This document shows positions 33,727-44,900 of a stretch of DNA of 64,000 bases, one piece after another. How positions within the stretch are numbered: the first letter of the stretch is position 1; each line of letters opens with the position of its first letter. The position numbers and the translations under genes are program-made. This DNA comes from Gracilaria domingensis. Taxonomy: Eukaryota > Rhodophyta > Florideophyceae > Gracilariales > Gracilariaceae. The notes under the pieces were generated by a model. It did no database searches and was not told the DNA's origin. It was given only the letters and a program-made list of their open reading frames with translations. Location: contig VCMS01000181.1 of the NCBI GenBank assembly GCA_022539475.1, forward strand, positions 98,571 to 162,570. The letters are read 5' to 3'.

Positions 33727-34178
33727 GCATGGGCGTTCGTGTCGTGGTGCCGCTGTTCTTGCTGCTTTGCTCGCTCTGCGCGCCGGCGCGCGCGACGCCG
33801 TGCGCTCACCCAGTGCCGCGCGCCTTCTTTTTTCGCCAAGCGTATGACGCCAATCTGCCGTTTGTTCGCAGGGGCGTGCCGGCGCTTGCGGTCGACTCTT
33901 TCTTTCGCCGCTTCGTCGTCCATGTCGTGCACAAGTGCTCTTGTAACATCTCCCACATCAGCTCGCTGTGTTCTCGCCTTCGCTTTCACGCCGACTACAC
34001 CGATCGTCCGCTACTGGCCGCCGTCACAAACAACGTGCACCACGATCAGAAAGTGGGCCGAATCCGCGTCTTCCCGCTGTATAATCCGAGTCATGTTCTC
34101 AGACCGCTCAGCCGTCAACTCGAGCAAATTGTGCAACAGTACTCGTGCGCCACGACGCCGCACGTGTCGCTTCAATAA
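33727..34178 (+). CDS. Possible secreted protein (150 aa), weak
   Basis: From ATG 33727 the frame starts M-G-V-R-V-V-V-P-L-F-L-L-L-C-S-L, a plausible signal peptide ending near A-R-A, and continues to TAA at 34176-34178. The opposite strand is also open over 33432-34150 with one stop, giving a Lys/Arg/Ala-rich product, so the coding strand is uncertain. CG-rich composition inflates open frames here. No family recognised. Confidence 0.2.
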
Positions 34179-34221
34179 ATCTTCTGCGTCCCTGGAAATT
34201 CCAATACTTCGTCCTTTTTTG

Positions 34222-34254
34222 GCAGACTGTATCTAGATTCTAGATACAGTCTGC
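34222..34254. repeat. Perfect 33-bp inverted repeat
   Basis: gcagactgtatctaga, one base, then its exact reverse complement. It can extrude a 16-bp hairpin. It lies 44 bp after the frame ending at 34178. Confidence 0.9.
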
Positions 34255-35049
34255 ACAGCAGACAACAGTGTGTTCCTTATTCGATGCTTCCATATTCGGC
34301 ATCTTGTTTAGCACAGCTGGTCACCGCGCAGAACATCGAAAGAGGTTCAAACCCGAGACTTCGTGTGGTAGAGCGTGTGTACACGCCATAACGACAGAAT
34401 AATCAGGAATCAAATATGAATACTAGCTAGAGAGTCAAATAGGCAGTCATTCTTCCAGCTATCCTTGGCGTTGGTGCGTATCTGGTGGGCAATATAAAAT
34501 GGTGCTCATGCTTTCTGCGTTATGCATTCTCAGTAGTCATGCCCCTTCTAGTTGCTGAGCAATTGACAAAACAAGTGCTGCAACCAGATCATCCATTCCA
34601 CGAACAGCTTGACCGCTCGATATTCTACCCCGTTTTGCGATACCTTTTTAACATCGGTCTTCTCAAATCCCGAATTGCCACATCCATGGTTTGGAAGGTT
34701 TAGCTTACAAATCACAATTCGTCCATCTCGCAGTCAAACCTTCCTCCAAAGTGAAGTATGACATTTTGCTACTTCAAATTGACCAAGCGTAACGAAGCTG
34801 TTATTGCTACGCAGCACCGCTCGATCGTGATCAACTACCCACGGTGTCTGAATAGATATCACGTCGTTCACACTCACAGCAAATTCTAAACTCTTGCCAA
34901 TGTCATCCTCAATACTTTCATCAGTAGCACGAGACTTTCGGAGAGCCTGGTGTCACCTTCTTCTAAGGCCTCGATTCCAGATCGTGACGTAGAATTGGAT
35001 GAAGATGCAGAGCGTTCCCTGAAAACGATGACCACCATATCCGCATAAG
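34255..35049. other. Intergenic, nothing recognised
   Basis: No supported gene or repeat; short frames only (for example 34485-34703). Confidence 0.45.
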
Positions 35050-36330
35050 TCACCGCAAAAACACCGGGCTCCCTCTCTGCGTAATTTCAACAGACTCATG
35101 TCTTCGTCTGTATGAGATGAGCGTTGTGCCCGGCAACGGCAAGGTCCTCGTTTCAGAACCAATCACCACCTGAACTTTTTCATCTTCAAACGACAGTTGC
35201 ACGATTCGCACCCACTTCAACCGTTGTCCCTTGTTTCTTGCATACCAGACTGTTACCGGCTCATTTAAACAAGGGCTAGTACACGCAACAATCCACTGCA
35301 GATCTGAACTCATCCCAAGGGCTTCAATTTGATAGCCCGGACCATGAGAGTACGTGCAACACCTTGCTGTGTGCCCTCATGTCCCACAGGCGAATCGCCT
35401 TGCTGAAGCACGCAGCACCTGCGCATGAGCCCTCCGCATAGAGTGTAACGCAGTTATGGTATCGTTGCTACATACTCCAGAAAAAGTGGAGAGAGGGGTT
35501 TCCTTCGTCAAGTCCCAGACGTGAACGGTTCATCCCATCGGCTCAATCCCGGCCGGTACTCACCTCATAGCTAAACAACGAATATCGCTTGGATCAATTG
35601 TCTTCTTCTTTGTCGCTCCTATATCGGAGCTCACTTGCCAGATCCGAGCGCTTCCACTACCGGATAAGGATGCTAAGAACTTTCCGTCACCACTAAACAT
35701 CAGGGAAGAGCCTCCGTCTTCATCCATGGAAGTTTTTTGCCAAGTACTGTACTTGTACATTGCGGATGTACGTTCCAGAACTTCACAGTTGATCCAAGAA
35801 GTAGAGGCCATCGGTTCCCATCAGCGCTGAATCTCAAGAATCGGATACCACTCGTGTGACCGGTTAAAATATGCGTCAAGTTGTTCTCGTGCCATTAACT
35901 TTCCATACTCGAATGGTCCTATCATCTGAACCAGAAACAACACGCATGCCATCTGGACTCCAGGTCACCTGCCTCACATTACTATTGTGTCCGGTGAGTG
36001 TTAACAAAAGCTCTCCATGATCGCCAGCCACGTCCCATATTCGCATCGTTCGATCGAAAGAACCAGAAGCCACTCGATTACCATCCTTACTCCAAGCAAC
36101 GCAAGACACGTCCCCTTCATGCCCCGTTAGAACCATTGCTTCCCTTCCTTCTCGATCACCGATTTCCCATATCCGAACGGTCTGATCATCTGAACCAGAA
36201 CGCTACCTTGATGCCATCGCCATTCCATGCAACACAATTAACTATTGCTTCATGTCCTGTGAGCACACAGATTGAAGTCTCGGGCACTTCTACAACATCA
36301 ACCTTGCACGCCTCTGCATGACCAGATCCT
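35050..36330 (-). pseudogene. WD40-repeat gene, frameshifted
   Basis: Minus-strand translation shows successive WD40 blades: V-L-T-G-H-E-A-I-V-N-C-V-A-W (~36265), then S-G-S-D-D-Q-T-V-R-I-W-E, V-L-T-G-H-E-G-D-V-S-C-V-A-W...R-I-W-D, L-T-G-H-N-S-N-V...I-R-V-W-K (36136-35876). Weaker blades follow down to V-H-V-W-D-L (~35520), I-R-L-W-D-M (~35385) and a last segment 35313-35050. At least seven blades can be counted. One-base shifts occur near 36195, 35880 and 35740, and others further down. It follows the TPR-like gene on the same strand and may have been its C-terminal part. The scaffold role cannot be specified. Confidence 0.7.
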
Positions 36331-37615
36331 GATGCAACGGAGTTGTTTCCTTGTTTATCGGTTTGTCATTCTGATGAAGCTCGTCTCGCAATTGGGCGGC
36401 GTAGAAATGAACAGCCATTCGCAAGCGAACTGAGAAACAAAGAAGCTCGCTGACCATATCACTAGCTTTGGCGCACGCCTCACCAAATACTTTCAGCCTG
36501 GGTTCTAGTTCGATTTCAGCATCCAGACGCTCCTCCCACTTCTTGTGTTCCATAGCAGTAGAGAACTCAGTGGCCAGATCGTTTTCATCCCACTCTTCGT
36601 ATTCTAGCGCTGTAGTGGACGCATTGACATAAGGTGCTAGAAGCGAAACGGTGCGTATAGCAGCCTGTTTATCACCTTGAGCAACTTTGGAGAGTTCAAC
36701 TTCAGCCTTTTCAAGATCACCAGCCCGCTTCAGACTTGACAATCTTTCCTTGATTATGTTTCGAAGAGAGTTGTAAGAGCAACCCGACAATTCCGGTCCC
36801 GCAGCTGCAGGGATGGAATGACTATTTCTCGTTTTCAAGGGTGTAAAGGAGATTGAAGGCCTCAGTAGCACTGTCGAACGCCATCTGCATCTTTCCACAG
36901 CATTCATTCAAGTTTGCCCGCACCCACATTAAACGAAGCTTAAGGAAGGCTGACTCTCTGCCGATGTCGAAGTTCATGGCCATTTGTGATAGCAACCGGG
37001 ATGCTTCTTTGAATCGACGTGCTTTCGCCTTTCCGGCTTTCTTTCCAGACAGAAGCATGGCTTCTATTACGAGAGAAGTTTTTGATACGGATCCGGGCAT
37101 GTGGAACTGCAATCTATCACGTAATGCAGTGACCATAGCAAGGCAAGGGAAGATGAATACTGAGCGACCTGAATCTCACAAAGTTTGTCCAGAGTTCTCA
37201 CCATTAAATCAGCAGGACCGCTGTTGTTCTCGGGAAAAGCGATTACGAAGTCGTGAACTTTTTTTGCTTCATCTCGCTCATCAATGACAGTGTCCCAAGC
37301 ACATGTGTGTTGTCTTTGATTTACGTTATCAGCGACGATGTTGCGCAAACATGTTTGATCTCCCTTTCTGAACTGATTCGCATCAATCGCTTCAGAGTTT
37401 TCATCTCTAAGTTTATCCTTACAGATATCCAAAAGCGTTCGTATGAGGTCGATATCCATTTGCGTACTGTCCTTAGCACCCGTTGCAGTTATAGTCCAAC
37501 GACGCTCCTCATCTTGGCTGTCCTGTTGATTTCTAGCACGGCTTGATCTGCGCAGTTCAGGTTTTTTGGGCGGCTCCGACTGGGGCTCCTTCCCTGATGG
37601 CAATACATCTTCCAT
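36290..37615 (-). CDS. Helical TPR-like protein, spliced; possible HIR3/CABIN1 relation
   Basis: ATG at 37615 behind a CT microsatellite. Exon 1 runs to 37169. A 62-nt GT-AG intron (37168-37107, phase 0) joins it to exon 2 (F-H-M-P-G-S...L-L-Y-T-L-E-N). A frame change near 36840 leads to a third segment ending near 36290. The N-terminus has R-R-S-S-R-A-R followed by a run of helices; a G-P-A-D-L-M-V-R-T-L-D-K-L segment recalls the HIR3/CABIN1 family (histone chaperone HIRA complex), but this is weak. The downstream helices resemble TPRs. The final codons overlap the start of the WD40 block in another frame. Confidence 0.4.
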
Positions 37616-37626
37616 CTTCGTGGATT

Positions 37627-37653
37627 TCTCTCTCTCTCTCTCTCTCTCTCTTT
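37627..37653. repeat. (CT)n microsatellite
   Basis: About 13 CT units, 12 bp upstream of the ATG of the minus-strand TPR-like gene, where it reads as a GAGA tract in the leader or promoter. Confidence 0.9.
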
Positions 37654-38708
37654 ATGGGTATAATAGCCTAATTCCGGCGTACTATATAACGTTTCTGTTC
37701 AAAGAAGCGTTCTCTCACGAGAAAGGCCAGAACCTTTTCAGGCCATGTTCTAATCATCTTATCAACAGCTAGACCTCGGCGATCGCGAAGCGCTGGCAAA
37801 CATAACCGCCTAGACGAGGTCCGTCTTGGGCATCGTAGAACGTAATGATCAACAGTATTTGGCACTCCTGTCGTGGATTTCATTTGCTAGTATTCTCAAT
37901 AGCTGCGGATCCATTTTCATTACGGGATGCTTTGTTTATTCCAATATTAGCAGCAGAAGAGCTCTCGAGCTGTGGTTGAAGCACATTTTCCGTAACTGCC
38001 TGTGTCGATGTAGCACAGTTGGATGTAACGCTTACGTTGTTCGACACATGCGGGGTTTCGCGACTTGCAGAAAGCTTTGCAGGTAGTTCGTCATCGTGTT
38101 GTAGTTCATCAGATTTGGACGTTTATATCAGATCAATAACTTCTCTTTCCGGAGAAGAGGGCACAACTACTACGGCGTCTTTGTAACTTGCGTTGTTAGA
38201 AGAACCTGGACAAAGTCGTTCATCAACGGCGAAAGCAATAGGGTGGGACACATCATGAGTCTGGTATGATGCGTTAGATGATAGACGGCTTTCTAACGGT
38301 TCATCCCACTATCTGTACACAACAGCACCTTCGTATTTCGCGGAACGATGAGTTTTTGAAGGGCTGAAGGCCGATACTCCAAAAAAGAGTATCCGCATCC
38401 GCTTGCACTGTGCAAACCGAGGAAGATCGTGGATCTAAGAGGAAGGCTCTCAAGAGAGCTGTAGATATTGGTGAATGAGGATGGCTGCGATCAAGACAAT
38501 CCAATATGAATGCCCTCACACGGCATATAATCGTAGGCTCTACACCCCGCGTGTCTTTCTGTCATATGAAGTCGTACACTACAATCGCAGGTTGGTGTTT
38601 GCCTTATTAGAATAGTTCAGAAATCGAAGACTACAAGAATAGTATGGACGAGTCGTTGAATAGAAACGACAGAATACAACCTCAAGAAATACTTCGCACA
38701 CATCTGTG
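37654..38708. other. Intergenic, nothing recognised
   Basis: Over 1 kb with only short frames and no repeat that I can support. Confidence 0.45.
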
Positions 38709-39737
38709 CTAACCGCCAACTTTGAAGTTAGCACTGCTCGACTGCTCGTTGGAGGGAACTTCCTCTCTTTCCTCTGCTGTAAGTTGTGGTCTCTTCTTGC
38801 CTGTGGGCGTATCACCGTCCAAAGCACCAACCACACCCTTGGCTACATCACTAACAGCGTCATTCTTGATAGCGTCATTAAAAGCACTTCAAGCTCTATC
38901 ACTTACTCGAAAGCTTTCATCCATCTCTCTTGCAACAACTCCCGCTGCACCACTGACATTGCTAGCCACCTTATTCACACCGTTCGAAATGCCATAAGTC
39001 TTATCAACGTCCTCCGCTGCCTCTTTACCCTTTCGAGCAACGTCGCTGACCGTCTTACTAACGCCGTATTGCTCATCAAGGTTTGCAATAGCATTCTTCG
39101 TTTGTTCCACCTTTTCGCTTGCATGCAGTCGACGCTCCAGGTCTTCACTAAGATCTCTGGTACCTTTTTCAAGTCGTTCCGCAACATTTCGCCGCAGCAA
39201 AAGCATTCCAGAAACCCGATTGCACCTCTTTTGTATCAGGGAATATTTTCTTAGGTGGCTGTTGAACGTGACGTGGGCTCTGTTCCGCATTACTTGCCTC
39301 CCATCGCTCATCAGTTGCATCTTTGACAGCAATAACGGAACCTCGAAAGTCTGCACCGTCCTTGTTGAGAGCTGCGGCAGCGGCGATAGAATCTGGAAAC
39401 AGGACACGTACTCGCAGAAGACCATCCTTCTCTAAACGGCGTAGGCGTACGTTGGTGATGAGTCAAGAAAGGCGTCAAGATCAGCGCGAGATGATGAGAT
39501 TGGTAGACCGTCAATGATCACAGAAGTTGGGGCGACTGGGGCGGGAAAGTTTGGGTCATTGTCTGTGGAGGAAAATGGTTGCTGCTGAGGTTCGGGAATA
39601 GTATCGTGCGTCTGGTGTTGGGCGTCTTTCGTACCTGACTCAGGTTCGGCATAGTGTCGACCGGATTGAAAAACAAGGACGTCTTTGTCCTCGTCTAGGC
39701 CTTCGTCCAGCACGAAATCTGCGGATGAGGACGCCAT
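38709..39737 (-). pseudogene. RRM protein resembling plant BPA1-like/VIP1 proteins, broken
   Basis: ATG 39737. An acidic N-terminal tail precedes an RRM: S-V-I-I-D-G-L-P (RNP2-like) and, after a frame change near 39440, L-L-R-V-R-V-L-F-P then G-A-D-F-R-G-S-V-I-A-V. A second shift near 39165 leads to a long Ala/Asp/Lys helical tail with repeated G-V-S-K/G-I-S-N-G-V segments and M-D-E-S-F-R-V-S. One in-frame TGA (38890) precedes the last ~60 codons ending at TAG 38709-38711. RRM plus this amphipathic tail is the layout of BPA1-like (ACD11-binding) proteins of plants. Two shifts and one stop point to a recent pseudogene or consensus errors. Confidence 0.55.
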
Positions 39738-40110
39738 GAGAAATGCTGAGGAGGGAAACTGTGCGGTTGTGGGTGGATTCGAAGCAGAGCTGTACCTTTG
39801 CCAAAGACGTGGTAGGTGCGACAACTTCGCAGCGAACGAAGGTAGAGGTGTTTGTTGTTACAAGGGCAAAAGGCTACCCTTGGTACACGCATTTTCTCTT
39901 CAGATTTGATCTTGATGATCAACTTTCCCAGTTTCCGTTTTCTGTTTTGGCAACGACTTCTGCAGATCAAAAGCAAAGCTCCTTACCACCGTGGCATGCG
40001 TGAACACGTGTACACCGTTCGAAACTGCAACTCGCTCATTCTCATTCCCTTTTCGCGCCATCCGCATGTCTGCAAAGATTCGACTGCGAATCGAAAGGCG
40101 TCGATCGGTG

Positions 40111-40192
40111 CCTACGAAGGGTAACCTTCGTAGGCTACCTTCGGTATCGAAGGTACAGTACCAAAGGTACCTTCGGTACCTTGGTACCGAAG
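40111..40192. repeat. Cluster of short perfect hairpins
   Basis: cctacgaagg/ccttcgtagg (40111-40134, 4-nt loop) and cttcggtacc/ggtaccgaag (40171-40192, 2-nt loop), with aggtacagtacc and several GGTACC/CTTCGGTA units between. Lies between divergent genes. Confidence 0.8.
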
Positions 40193-40897
40193 TTACCATC
40201 GAACTCCACAATGTGAAGCGCGAGCGTCGAAATCGCAACGCGACACATCCATCCCTGACGCGCCCTTGCGTGTCGACATGTGTTTCGCACCCATGCGCAA
40301 CCTCAGCGCGTCGGGACAACAACCAAACTGGCTTGACACAAAGCATTCCTGTGATGAAAATGCGCACGGGCGGACAGAGAGTGGTGCGTACAACCCACAT
40401 AAATCATCTGTTGAATGTGCTGGCCTCTGGCCTTTCTGAGGAACTGTCGTGTTACTTCTATCTTTTGTTTCCATTCACGCAAGTATCACGTTTTCTCGTA
40501 GTCATCAATTTTCAACTCATCTCATGCCCGTTTGAAATCGGTCCCTTCGTTTGCATCTTTAAACGTTGTTCTGTAGTGTTTATTGAGTGTTTATTGAACG
40601 CAAGGGGCAATTTCACGACCGTTGCTGCATGCCGGAATGTTGCCTGCATCTATTACAGAGTACTACAAAACCTGCATTGCGGTTGTAACTCTACTAGACT
40701 GTTGACAACTACATTTCTAGAAATAGGTTACCGCCGAATACGGTCAGGGTGCGCCGACCACGACGACTGCAAGCTTATCATAAATTCAAACTTGTCAGTG
40801 CGTTGTTCACCCCCATTCTACGTATCTGTCTCTATTCATTGTCGCCTACTCAGTGCTCTCACCCCTTCAAACACCTTTTCCTCTGTCAATCAAGCTC

Positions 40898-41682
40898 ATG
40901 TCTTCGGAACTAAACGATGTTCCCCACAAACTATTGTCACACTCTCAACTGTGTCCAGCTTGATCGATGCAAAAGTCGTCTGTCATACGTTGGCCTCTGC
41001 CTTCTTCCGCAAGAGTTCGCAACAAGAAATTGTAGAACGTGATGTCTCGGAGGCTGCAGAATCACTTTCAAGACTTCTGCATGTTGCTGATCTTCGCACT
41101 AATTCTCATCATGTTCGCCAAGACGCTGAGATTGAAAAAACCATTGATAACGCCATTCATAAACTAGAAGTTTTGCAACGAAGACTTGTTCGCCATAAAG
41201 AACTTGTTGGCCTAGTAGAAGTGTTCGAAAACGAAATAACAAAGAAAGCCGACGAAGCGAAGAAGAGAGAAAGTGAGCTGGATTGTCGAAGCAAACATGC
41301 AACGAGTAACCCTACTATCGCAAAAAGTTGAGATTGCGAATCAACTCGCGGTTATGAAGAGGAGATTCCAGGTAAGTATAAAGTCGCAATGCTGTTGAGC
41401 GAAGAGGAAGCAACGTCAGTCTCTCTAACTTTGTTATTTCGCTGCTGCTTTAACTATCCACTGGAGATCTTTTAGGAGCGGCAGGTAGAAGAAAATGCGG
41501 ATAGACAAGATGAAGAAAGGAACCGAAGAATCGCAAAGTTGCGTGAAGGCAACTGGGATGACGTGACGTTTGGCGGGAGCGTCGAAGCTCACTCCAAGGC
41601 TCGCTCCAAAGCCCTCACGTTGGCGGCGGCGGGAGCGGTGGTGTGGAAGGAGAGAGGAGGGCAGCCGGCAGCGATGAAATGA
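40898..41682 (+). CDS. Coiled-coil protein, spliced, partly frameshifted; unknown
   Basis: ATG at 40898; after a frame change near 40955 the frame reads through Q-E-I-V-E-R-D-V-S-E-A-A-E and E-K-T-I-D-N-A-I-H-K-L, a heptad-like coiled coil. Another shift near 41270 leads to an exon ending at 41371. An intron gtaagt...ttttag (41372-41475, phase 0) joins E-R-Q-V-E-E-N-A-D-R-Q to a stop at 41680-41682. A longer frame beginning at 39991 covers the same area, but its first 300 codons look non-coding. No family recognised. Confidence 0.35.
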
Positions 41683-42495
41683 GAGGGTGGGGAGGAAGTC
41701 GGGGCGGAAGACGGCCAGAGCTCGGTGCGTCGGTGGCGGTGGCGGTGGGCGCCGGCGTCGGCGGAGGAAGACTTATGTTTATCGGGCATCATGCCCGCCA
41801 GGTACAGTACTTACCATCATACCATCGCGTCGGTAACCTAGTCCCGCTGCCCCACCGACACCGCACCGCCGCACCCCCGCGCCACCGCCAGCTCTCCGCC
41901 TCCGCCGACCGCACCGCCGCAGCAACTCAACTCCCGCCCCCGCTCCTCCCACATCGCCACCGACGTCCCACCGCAACGGCGACGACAACGACACCATAAG
42001 TGCGCACGACGAGAAGGCGAGAACAGTTACAGATATTATTCCAACTATTTTGGAGCGGAGCCCTGCTTGGTGCAGGTTACTGGAGCGGTTGGTGATGCTG
42101 TTTACATCACTGAAGAGTGCGAGTGTTGGGCATGTGCTACGTGCAGTTTGTTGGAATTTGCTCGGGGAACCGACAGCCTGGTTATACTAATCGCGAACCA
42201 TCTACTATCGTGACCGTATTTATGCTTGATTGCTGGCAGAACGCGATCGAGTGCATTCCTTCGGAGGAGCGGTCTGCCCTTTTGCGGGCTGTTGATGAAC
42301 ACTGGCTAGGGTCGAAGCTCATGGATTAAGTACCAGTCGAAACAGAGCAAAGCTAGGAGCGCGTCAATTACAGCATGATAAAGAGATCAACAACTTTGTT
42401 GCTTACTCAAGCTAAATGCTCATCTCATTTACACATCTCTAGCAGCAGAAGTTCTTCAGGTTATACATGACTAAACGAAAATCCGATACTTCTTA
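41683..42495. other. Intergenic with a CG-rich island
   Basis: 41690-41990 is rich in ggcggt/ccgccg runs and open in several frames without family signal. 42000-42330 has short overlapping frames that I cannot choose between. Confidence 0.4.
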
Positions 42496-43185
42496 CTATT
42501 GATACCGCTTCCTTCTCTTCACTGATGACACAAGCTCTGCCCCTTGCCTCTTCGTGTGTCTTGCAAGACGATTCACATCAGCTCTCGGAGCCTCTTTTGG
42601 ACTTGTAGATGGAGAGAGAGCTCTCACTGCTGATTCGTTCCCCGTCTTGACTTGCTCGCTGTCCCCATGTGAACCTTCGTCATCCCCAAACAAGTCCATT
42701 TCTTCTATTACTTCAATGTTCGTGTACTCCATTCTCTTACCCCTGTGCTTTCTTGCCCTAGAGTCTTGAGTTCGTTTTCCCAACTCAGCACGTACGTCCT
42801 TTCTCGCCTCTGCGTCTCTCGTCACGTTCCGGAGTAGCAACTTCAGTGCATTTATCTCTGCCTCCTTTGCTTCGACGACCAATTCGTAGCTCACATTCTT
42901 CTGTTCCACTTTGGCATAATCCCTCTTTGTCAAATACAAAACCGTTCTAGCTACTTCTAAGTCATGATCCTTTTGCGAAAGCTCCTGTTTCATCCGCTCT
43001 TGCCGTAGCTGTGCTCTTTCTAGCTCTCCTTCCAAAACCTTTACCCTTTCCACAAAACGCTCCCTCTCCTGAACACCTTTGATCTGGTCGACCGGATCCT
43101 TGAAAAGGCGGTCCCACACAAATGCTTTCCACTTAAGAAACATAAGACAGGCTGACCTGAGAACGTAATGACACTTAAAGAACAC
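42496..43185 (-). CDS. Coiled-coil nuclear-type protein (~229 aa), possible 3' exon
   Basis: From about W-K-A-F-V-W-D-R-L-F-K a long heptad-rich helix (E-L-E-R-A-Q-L-R-Q-E-R-M) runs for ~110 residues. It is followed by a basic stretch (R-K-H-R-G-K-R), an acidic motif (E-E-M-D-L-F-G-D-D-E-G) and a basic C-terminus K-R-R-K-R. Codons before 43160 look like an intron ending ttacgttctcag, so the first residues of the open frame are probably not translated and an upstream exon is expected. No family recognised. Confidence 0.45.
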   Translation of the reverse strand: MFFKCHYVLRSACLMFLKWKAFVWDRLFKDPVDQIKGVQERERFVERVKVLEGELERAQLRQERMKQELSQKDHDLEVARTVLYLTKRDYAKVEQKNVSYELVVEAKEAEINALKLLLRNVTRDAEARKDVRAELGKRTQDSRARKHRGKRMEYTNIEVIEEMDLFGDDEGSHGDSEQVKTGNESAVRALSPSTSPKEAPRADVNRLARHTKRQGAELVSSVKRRKRYQ

Positions 43186-43284
43186 AGAAGATTAGAGCCA
43201 GAGCCAGAGTTAGAGCGAGAGTCAGAAAACAAAGGGATGAGAGCAGGAGGGATAGAGAAAAAGAGCACACGAGAGAGAGACAGC

Positions 43285-43356
43285 AAGAGCCAGAAAGACA
43301 GCGAGAGCCAGAAAGACAGCGAAAGCCAGAAAGACAGCGAAAGCCAGAAAGACAGC
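43285..43356 (+). repeat. 18-bp minisatellite (4 copies)
   Basis: Unit gagagccagaaagacagc, four copies, in frame as E-S-Q-K-D-S repeats on the plus strand within a purine-rich stretch 43180-43410. It sits just upstream of the minus-strand coiled-coil gene. Confidence 0.85.
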
Positions 43357-43819
43357 GAAAGCGAGAGAGCCAGAGCGAGCCAGAGCGAGCCAGAGCGCGA
43401 GAACAACGGGAGCACACGGGGGAAGGTTCCGGCGCGTCGGGAAAACACAGTAACTGTCCTGTCGAAACTTCTCTGAAATATTTTCAGAACTCTGTAAAAA
43501 TTAAATTAATGAAAATCAAATGTTCGCTTGTGCTGCGTACGAGTGCCGACAAACAACCCTGGAAGAAAATTACTGTAGTACAGTCTGCGAAATTTCCATA
43601 CCTCGGAAACAAACTCCGCTCCCTACAACGAACCTAGCCTCTCTCTCCCCCACAATCGGCCCATATAGTTTGGCAGTACTATCACTCATGCAGTGAGAAA
43701 TCTATCTAGCGCTAGGCCTACTGAAAGAAAAACAGTAAACAAAGTTTTCAACGAAACATTTATACCTCGCCAAACTTTTATACCATCAGAAGCAAGTAAA
43801 CTGTAATAACTCTTCACTA
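43357..43819. other. Intergenic, AT-rich
   Basis: No supported gene between the minisatellite and the MITE. Confidence 0.4.
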
Positions 43820-44277
43820 CACCCAGTGACTGCAATTAATGTGGGCTACATTAATTTTGCAAGCTTTTTTCAGGAGGAGGAAACTGGTATTAATGTGGCC
43901 CACAAAAAATTGGGTACCACATTGTTTAAGGTTCAAACTTAAATAATGTGGTCCACATTAATTAGAACCGGCAAAAATAATGTGGGCATCTAGCTGCATA
44001 AATTTAATTGACACATTACATAGGGAGAGATTGAGCTCGAAGAGAAACATATTTGTTTCTCTTACGGAACAAAATCTCTACAGAAAGAGTTGCTTTAGCA
44101 AATAATTATAAGACGAAGCTTAAAAAATGTCTTGCAAAGTCACTGCAATATCATATTTGACAATATTCTAAAAATATTTTAGAATCTCAACCAGGCCAAA
44201 AACCTGTTTTAATGTAAGCCACATTAAATCTATTACCACATTATTTTTGAACCCACATTAATTACAGTCACTGGGTG
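43820..44277. mobile_element. Tc1/mariner-type MITE (458 bp)
   Basis: Terminal inverted repeats cacccagtgactg...cagtcactgggtg, extending about 27 bp inward with one mismatch (c/t) to aattaatgtggg. TA dinucleotides flank both sides (43818-43819 and 44278-44279), the Tc1/mariner target duplication. The interior is AT-rich and repeats aatgtgg/ccacatt several times; no coding capacity. Confidence 0.85.
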
Positions 44278-44329
44278 TAGAAGCCAGTCATTCCACTCTT
44301 CTTCTACATCACTGTAATTAAACAATCTG

Positions 44330-44900
44330 GAATCAATATATACAGATTCTCCAGCATTATTTGCGGAATCTGGTTCCGAACCTGTTCCACCTTATCCACC
44401 AAATCCTCTAAGTTTCAAGCTGTCTATCCCTCTCATAAACATGCCTGGCTAGCCAAGTCCAGACATTTTGAATAGGATTCAGGCCTGGGCTCTTTGCCAG
44501 CTAGTCCAAAATATTTACAGAATGATTTTTGAGGCACTTTTTAATCACATTAGCACGATAAGGAGTGCCACCGTTGTTCATAAACTTCCAATTTACTTCC
44601 AGAGTATAAGCAGCAAATAGTAATAAATCCTTGTCAAGAACTTCAATATAATCTACTTAATTCCCTGCGCAATCAAAACCAGTGATAGATCCAGCACCAT
44701 ATTAGGATATACAGCTCCAAATCATTAAAGATTTTCTCCCCTGAACGCGGTTTGAGAATATCTCCGGCTCTTTCCTCCGATCATGTCAATACGATGCAAA
44801 ACTATTTGGAACATCCAAATAAAACTTTTTCTCGTCTGAAAGTATGACCTTCTCCCAGTTGGTAGAGTTTTACAAGAGCTGTTCTTTCACCCATAATGTC
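44330..44900 (-). pseudogene. Tc1/mariner transposase relic
   Basis: Minus-strand translation with several stops gives N-W-E-K-V-I-F-S-D-E-K-K-F (catalytic Asp region, ~44870), then G-G-T-P-Y-R-A-N, and I-L-D-stop-L-A-K-S-P-G-L-N-P-I-Q-N-V-W (~44470), matching the family's W-P-A-x-S-P-D-L-N-P-I-E-N-V-W. The stop replaces Trp, and the catalytic Asp of S-P-D is Gly. The N-terminal DNA-binding part is missing. It lies next to the MITE but the MITE repeats do not enclose it. Confidence 0.8.

Noticed and set aside
39991-41331. 446-codon plus-strand open frame
   Set aside because: Most of it crosses hairpins and non-coding-looking sequence. Only the last ~120 codons show coiled-coil character, and these fit a shorter spliced gene starting at 40898.
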